Below are positions 60,745 through 64,000 of a DNA stretch of 64,000 nt, piece by piece (within the stretch, counting starts at the first letter, position 1; every line of letters begins with the position of its first letter). Source of the stretch: Bradyrhizobium sp. B124. GTDB taxonomy: Bacteria; Pseudomonadota; Alphaproteobacteria; Rhizobiales; Xanthobacteraceae. The position numbers and the translations under genes were made by a program. Where the stretch lies: NCBI RefSeq assembly GCF_038967635.1, contig NZ_CP152413.1, positions 3,596,001 to 3,660,000 on the forward strand, given 5' to 3'. Under the pieces are notes generated by a model that was not told the DNA's origin, made no database searches, and worked only from the letters and a program-made list of their open reading frames with translations.

Positions 60745-60769
60745 GGAACTTGTAACTGAACCCGTCGTT
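60745..60769 (+). promoter_or_regulatory. EcfG-type general stress promoter
   Basis: GGAAC (60745-60749), 16 bp, CGTT (60766-60769), followed by GG. Exact consensus; 38 bp before ATG 60808. Confidence 0.8.
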
Positions 60770-60807
60770 GGCAGTGACTACTTACGAACCATTGGAGGAA
60801 GCACATC

Positions 60808-61035
60808 ATGAAGAAGCTGATCCTGTGCGGCGCCCTCGCCGCTTTCGCCCTCGGCACGCAGGCCGCCAGCGCCGCCGAATTCTACATCGTCCGCGACGCG
60901 ACAACCAAGAAGTGCACCGTTGTCGACACCAAGCCGACGACGACCACCACCACCGTCGTAGGCGACGGGGTTTACAAGACCAAGACTGAAGCCGAGTCCG
61001 CCGTGAAGACCACCAAGGTCTGCACCGAACAGTAA
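60808..61035 (+). CDS. Small secreted stress protein
   Basis: 75 residues from ATG 60808 with GGAGGAAG upstream. Signal peptide MKKLILCGALAAFALGTQAA SA, then EFYIVRDATTKKCTVVDTKP, Thr-run TTTTTTVVGD, and YKTKTEAESAVKTTKVC: a small beta-alpha fold with two Cys, known in Bradyrhizobium as an exported stress protein. Exact EcfG-type promoter upstream. Confidence 0.8.
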   Translation: MKKLILCGALAAFALGTQAASAAEFYIVRDATTKKCTVVDTKPTTTTTTVVGDGVYKTKTEAESAVKTTKVCTEQ

Positions 61036-61087
61036 GGCCACAGGCCCTGTGGGCCGGTCGGAAACGTTCGAAAAGAAGTTTGGAGGA

Positions 61088-61162
61088 ATGCCCGTATTGA
61101 TTGTGTGGGCCGTTCCCGCCGCTCTCGGCGGCGTCGGCTATTTCTTGGTTCACTTGCACTAA
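61088..61162 (+). CDS. 24-residue membrane peptide
   Basis: MPVLIVWAVPAALGGVGYFL VHLH with TTTGGAGGA just upstream of ATG 61088. A tiny single-span peptide of a type widespread in rhizobia, 52 bp after the secreted stress protein and possibly on the same message. Confidence 0.6.
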   Translation: MPVLIVWAVPAALGGVGYFLVHLH

Positions 61163-61439
61163 GCGAGTCCCGCGAACGGCTCGTCCAGCAACCGGACGGG
61201 CCGTTCTCGTTTCTCTTCTTGCGAGCGCTCCGCCACGCAAAAAAGCCTCCCCGAGGCCCCTTCTCTCCGCGAGCGTTCGCTTCGGTCCGTTCCGAAAGGC
61301 TCCATCGCAGGGAGATCGAGGATTCGGAATCGTCAACGACGTTCGGTGGTCACCAGGCGAAACGGCAGCGACCGCCTCCCCTTCGGAGCGGAGGCAAGCC
61401 CGCGTGAGAAGCCGCGAGGGCGAGGGAGCGGCAACGTCG

Positions 61440-61617
61440 CGATGGCGACCGCCAAAGCTAAGGCCGCACTCGAAAGGCCGAACGGGAGCATGACGGCATC
61501 GCAACCGCCATCGAGGCCGACCGGGCCGCATTAGAAAAGCGCTCGCAAGCCGACAACGCCCGTTGGGAGAAGCAGAGGCAAAAGCTCGACCTCGCCGTGC
61601 GCCGGGCCAGCAGATAG
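61440..61617 (+). pseudogene. Coiled-coil protein, C-terminal remnant
   Basis: A frame without start reads KAEREHDGIATAIEADRAAL, EKRSQADNARWEKQRQKLDL, AVRRASR then TAG. Strongly helical and charged, matching the end of a larger Bradyrhizobium coiled-coil hypothetical protein. The upstream part is in other frames or missing. Confidence 0.5.
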
Positions 61618-61708
61618 CTCACGGCGAAGGGGAGCGCCCTTAAGGTGCCCTGCCCGCGCGGCCGGAGCGTCCCGGCAGAGCAACCCAGATCAAAAAATTT
61701 TGCCCCCT

Positions 61709-61853
61709 CTTGAAACCAAAAAAGGTTTTTGTAATTTCTAAGTCGCCACCCCAGGGTGGCTCCCGGGCGCCTTGATGGGCCCGGGAATGCAAGACGGGCA
61801 CCGGTCGTGTCCGGTGCCGCTATTAACCATTTTGCTCCTAGGAGGATCTGGCT
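61709..61853 (+). promoter_or_regulatory. Heat-shock promoter and ROSE-type RNA thermometer leader
   Basis: CTTGAAA (61709-61715) followed 15 bp later by GTAATTT resembles an alphaproteobacterial sigma-32 promoter. The leader then forms stems CCACCC/GGTGG, CCCGGGC/GCCCGGG and GGCACCGG/CCGGTGCC, and ends with TTTTGCTCCTAGGAGGATCT, where TTGCTCCT can pair imperfectly with the AGGAGG ribosome binding site just before ATG 61854. This is the ROSE element layout (U-U/C-GCU against the Shine-Dalgarno): translation is blocked at low temperature and opened by heat. Recognised from Bradyrhizobium hsp leaders. Confidence 0.8.
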
Positions 61854-62309
61854 ATGCGCACTTATGACTTCGCACCCCTCTTCCGGTCGACCATCGGTTT
61901 CGATCGTCTATTCGACCTCGCCGAGACCGCTCAGCGCTGCGCCGAGGAAGGCTATCCGCCCTACAACATTGAACGGCTGGCCGAAGATCGTTACCAGATC
62001 ACGCTGGCGGTCGCGGGTTTCTCGCCGAATGAAATCGCAATCACTGCAGAGCAGAACGTCGTCACCATCGAAGGCGGTAAGACCGAGAAAGCCGAGCGCG
62101 AGTTCCTTTACAGGGGTATCTCGACCCGGCACTTCAAACGGCAGTTCAACCTGGCCGACTACGTCCAGGTCAAGAAAGCATCCTTCGACAACGGTCTGCT
62201 AACGATTGAACTGGTCCGAGAAATTCCGGAAGCCATGAAGCCGCGGCGGATCGCCATTAACGGCGCGGCGCAGGCCAACGTGCACCAGCTAGAGTCCAAG
62301 GCGGCCTGA
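61854..62309 (+). CDS. Small heat-shock protein Hsp20, class A
   Basis: 151 residues from ATG 61854: MRTYDFAPLFRSTIGFDRLF, alpha-crystallin domain from YNIERLAEDRYQITLAVAGF to KASFDNGLLTIELVREIPEA (the A-x-x-x-n-GvL motif), and the C-terminal R-x-I-x-I-type anchor RRIAINGAA. An ATP-independent chaperone that holds unfolded proteins as large oligomers. The class A form and the ROSE leader fit the Bradyrhizobium hspA/B group. Downstream is a frameshifted small gene. Confidence 0.93.
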   Translation: MRTYDFAPLFRSTIGFDRLFDLAETAQRCAEEGYPPYNIERLAEDRYQITLAVAGFSPNEIAITAEQNVVTIEGGKTEKAEREFLYRGISTRHFKRQFNLADYVQVKKASFDNGLLTIELVREIPEAMKPRRIAINGAAQANVHQLESKAA

Positions 62310-62376
62310 GCGAACCCATATAGCGGCGGCCCGGACTTCGGGCTGCCGCCCCACTCGTCTTCGAACGGAGGAAACT

Positions 62377-62699
62377 ATGCGGCAGACGACCGCCACAGAC
62401 GACAACGTCTTCGACCTTCAAGCGCTCCTTCACCCGGCACCATCTTCGAGCACCCCAAGGACGTGGTGATGCATCCGTGCCTGACGATGGCCGAGAAGCC
62501 GGCAATCCTCGCCTCTTGGGCTTCCGATGCTTCGGCGATCGCCTCTTGTCCTGCGCTACGCGTTCCGGAAGGACTGAAGATGCCCGTCAGCATCGACGCC
62601 ATCCTCGAAGCTTTGTGCGAGCTTGATGGTGGCCCACAGAACCCGCCCGGTGGAAAGCCGCAGCGTCGGTTTTCCACGGCGCGCGCGCAGGCCGCCTGA
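62377..62699 (+). pseudogene. Small conserved protein (NVFDLQALLHP type), frameshifted
   Basis: ATG 62377 with ACGGAGGAAA upstream: MRQTTATDDNVFDLQALLHP A, shift near 62437, then GTIFEHPKDVVMHPCLTMAE, KPAILASWASDASAIASCPA and SIDAILEALCELDGG to TGA 62697-62699. The DVV-x-(D/H)P-x-LT-x-x-EKxAILASWASDA block is a recognised rhizobial family, often beside stress genes. Function unknown. Confidence 0.7.
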
Positions 62700-62754
62700 A
62701 GTAAGGGTCGCAATTCGTCTACCCGGCAGGTGAACGCTGGCGACTGAGCGGCAA

Positions 62755-63876
62755 TCAGAAACGATTCCTTCCGTCCGGCAGGAGGTGTGCGATCTCCGTG
62801 GCAAGTTGGGCTTGCGTGTAAGGTTTCGCGAGACGCGCGACGTCTACCAGTTCACTTCCTTCCAGCTCAGCGAACCCCGTCGCAAGCAAGATCGGAAGTC
62901 GAGGATATTGGCGGCGCACTTCCCGGGCCAGTTCAATTCCTGTCATCCCTGGCATCGCGTGGTCAGTTATCAAAAGATCGGCAGCCAATCCACTTTCAAG
63001 AAGCCTCAACGCCTCTATGGCGGAGTGCGCTTCAATTACCTGATGTCCCAGGTCTTCCAGTAGGTCGACAGTACTGCCGGCGATCAGCAGATCGTCATCG
63101 ACAAAGAGAATCCTCGCTCGGCCCGAGGCTTTAGTCTCGAGATTCGGCGCGCGTCCGGAAGGCAACGTCGTTTCAGTGGCAACGGGAAGCCAAAGTCTGG
63201 CGGTTGTTCCGCTTGAGGGGGCGCTTTCGAGCCGCAGGGCACCACCGGATTGTTGCGCTAGGCCGAACACCATTGACAAACCCAAACCCGTGCCCTTGCC
63301 CACTCCCTTCGTTGAAAAGAACGGTTCTACGGCTCTGGCCAGCGTCTCTGTGCCCATTCCTTCTCCAGTATCTTGCACCGAAAGCACCACGTATCGGCCC
63401 GGCTGGACACCAAGCTGATCGTAGACCTCGACAATTTGCTCAGACAGCTCGATCGTGAGGACGCCGCCCGTAATCATCGCGTCCCGTGCATTCACGGCGA
63501 GATTGAGCAGAGCCATTTCGAGCTGGTTCGGGTCGACGTCGACGACCGGCATTTTGTCTTCGGCTCGGAGCTCGATCCGAACCATCGGGCCCACCGAGCG
63601 ATCTATGAGGCCTATCATGTTCTCGACAAGGCTTCGGACATCTGTGGCTTGCGCCTTCAGTTCCTGCTTCCGCGCAAAGGCAAGTAGCCTCTGTGTCAGA
63701 GTGGCGCCGCGGCGGGCACCCTCCATGGCCCCATCGAGGAGCCTGTGAAGTCGCGCATCTTCGCCTAGTTTTTTGGAAAGCAGGTCGAGGTTACCGATGA
63801 CAGCCATAAGCAGGTTATTAAAATCGTGCGCTACACCGCCGACTAGTTGGCGACTTTCGAGAGCGGAGGACCGCAC
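62755..63876 (-). CDS. Hybrid histidine kinase lacking a sensor domain
   Basis: 373 residues from GTG 63876. It begins inside the HisKA helix ([20 protein letters not shown], His 17), then HATPase (LLNLAVNARDAM, DTGEGM, GTGLGL) and a receiver with Asp 305 in ITDHAMPG and Lys 351. Relatives have PAS or GAF domains and more of helix 1 ahead of this point, and an in-frame TGA lies about 40 bp upstream, so the gene is N-terminally truncated. It may still autophosphorylate but has no visible input. Confidence 0.85.
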   Translation of the reverse strand: MRSSALESRQLVGGVAHDFNNLLMAVIGNLDLLSKKLGEDARLHRLLDGAMEGARRGATLTQRLLAFARKQELKAQATDVRSLVENMIGLIDRSVGPMVRIELRAEDKMPVVDVDPNQLEMALLNLAVNARDAMITGGVLTIELSEQIVEVYDQLGVQPGRYVVLSVQDTGEGMGTETLARAVEPFFSTKGVGKGTGLGLSMVFGLAQQSGGALRLESAPSSGTTARLWLPVATETTLPSGRAPNLETKASGRARILFVDDDLLIAGSTVDLLEDLGHQVIEAHSAIEALRLLESGLAADLLITDHAMPGMTGIELAREVRRQYPRLPILLATGFAELEGSELVDVARLAKPYTQAQLATEIAHLLPDGRNRF

Positions 63877-64000
63877 CGGCAGGTGTCGAAAGAGAAGCCC
63901 ACAAGGTATTCAGGCAGGCGGAAGCGAAAGAAGCTTTGAACGATTACGCAAAAGCGCAAAGTCACTCCGCGAGAATCGTGAAAAGCTAAAGGCCGAGCGC
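63877..64000 (+). pseudogene. Small charged helical protein, frameshifted and cut by the window edge
   Basis: Frame ERRTAPAGVEREAHKVFRQA, EAKEALNDYAKAQ, then after a shift near 63958 KSLRENREKLKAER to the edge. The two halves match a family of short rhizobial proteins (EAxxAMxDY...ENxERLKAERLA). Its 5' part overlaps the truncated start of the kinase on the other strand. Confidence 0.45.

Noticed and set aside
1..64000. tRNA, rRNA or integrase attachment sites
   Set aside because: I saw no cloverleaf, no rRNA segment and no integrase; a proper covariance search would be needed to be certain.

Overview
The window reads as GC-rich alphaproteobacterial chromosome, most likely Hyphomicrobiales close to Bradyrhizobium. 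The evidence is gene content: many very short conserved proteins of the kind seen in that group, DUF1236, DUF6894, CsbD-like and PRC-barrel stress proteins, a bacterial Ku, class A Hsp20 behind a ROSE-type thermometer leader, GGAAC-N16/17-(C)GTT promoters typical of the EcfG general stress sigma factor, and PAS hybrid kinases. There is no rRNA, tRNA, CRISPR array, plasmid or phage replication gene that I can see.

Layout. 0-9 kb: a nonsense-broken HAD phosphatase, a decayed PHP/AAA (TrlF-like) ATPase that runs into a DNA-ligase tail, small conserved genes, a single-domain response regulator and one IS5-type insertion sequence. 9-14 kb: a large autotransporter split by a frameshift and a stop codon. 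14-24 kb: stress-type envelope proteins, a PAS-PAS hybrid kinase, Ku next to a frameshifted LigD-type ligase, and a dense group of small stress genes. 24-28 kb: fragments (acyl-CoA synthetase, MocR regulator, nitronate monooxygenase, PIN toxin, HEPN domain, second HAD copy). 28-35 kb: an overlapping four-gene membrane/DUF3618 operon with an EcfG-type promoter, YihY, PRC-barrel protein. 35-41 kb: small genes, ligase remnant, and a phage-derived set (zinc-ribbon proteins, lysozyme-like protein, holin-like remnant). 42-46 kb: BamA barrel fragment, PRC-barrel and membrane stress proteins, SDR dehydrogenase. 46-53.5 kb: ligase ruin, transposase fragment and a duplicated cassette of small genes with repeats. 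54-64 kb: OpgH tail, TAXI-type binding protein, DUF1236 proteins, Gly/Tyr-rich secreted proteins, another ligase fragment, ROSE-Hsp20, and a second hybrid kinase that lacks its sensor part.

Two themes tie the window together. One is a general-stress regulon: at least seven small genes or operons have a correctly spaced EcfG-type promoter, and their products are envelope, CsbD-like, PRC-barrel and membrane proteins of unknown mechanism. The other is decay: about thirty genes carry frameshifts, nonsense codons or truncations, and five separate LigD-type ligase traces occur beside a single intact Ku. Many lesions are one-base changes in short homopolymers, so sequencing error is a competing explanation, but the nonsense codons, truncations and fragment joins cannot be explained that way. 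Several families also recur within the window: a short helical-hairpin protein family, Gly/Tyr-rich secreted proteins, and the 48-53 kb cassette.
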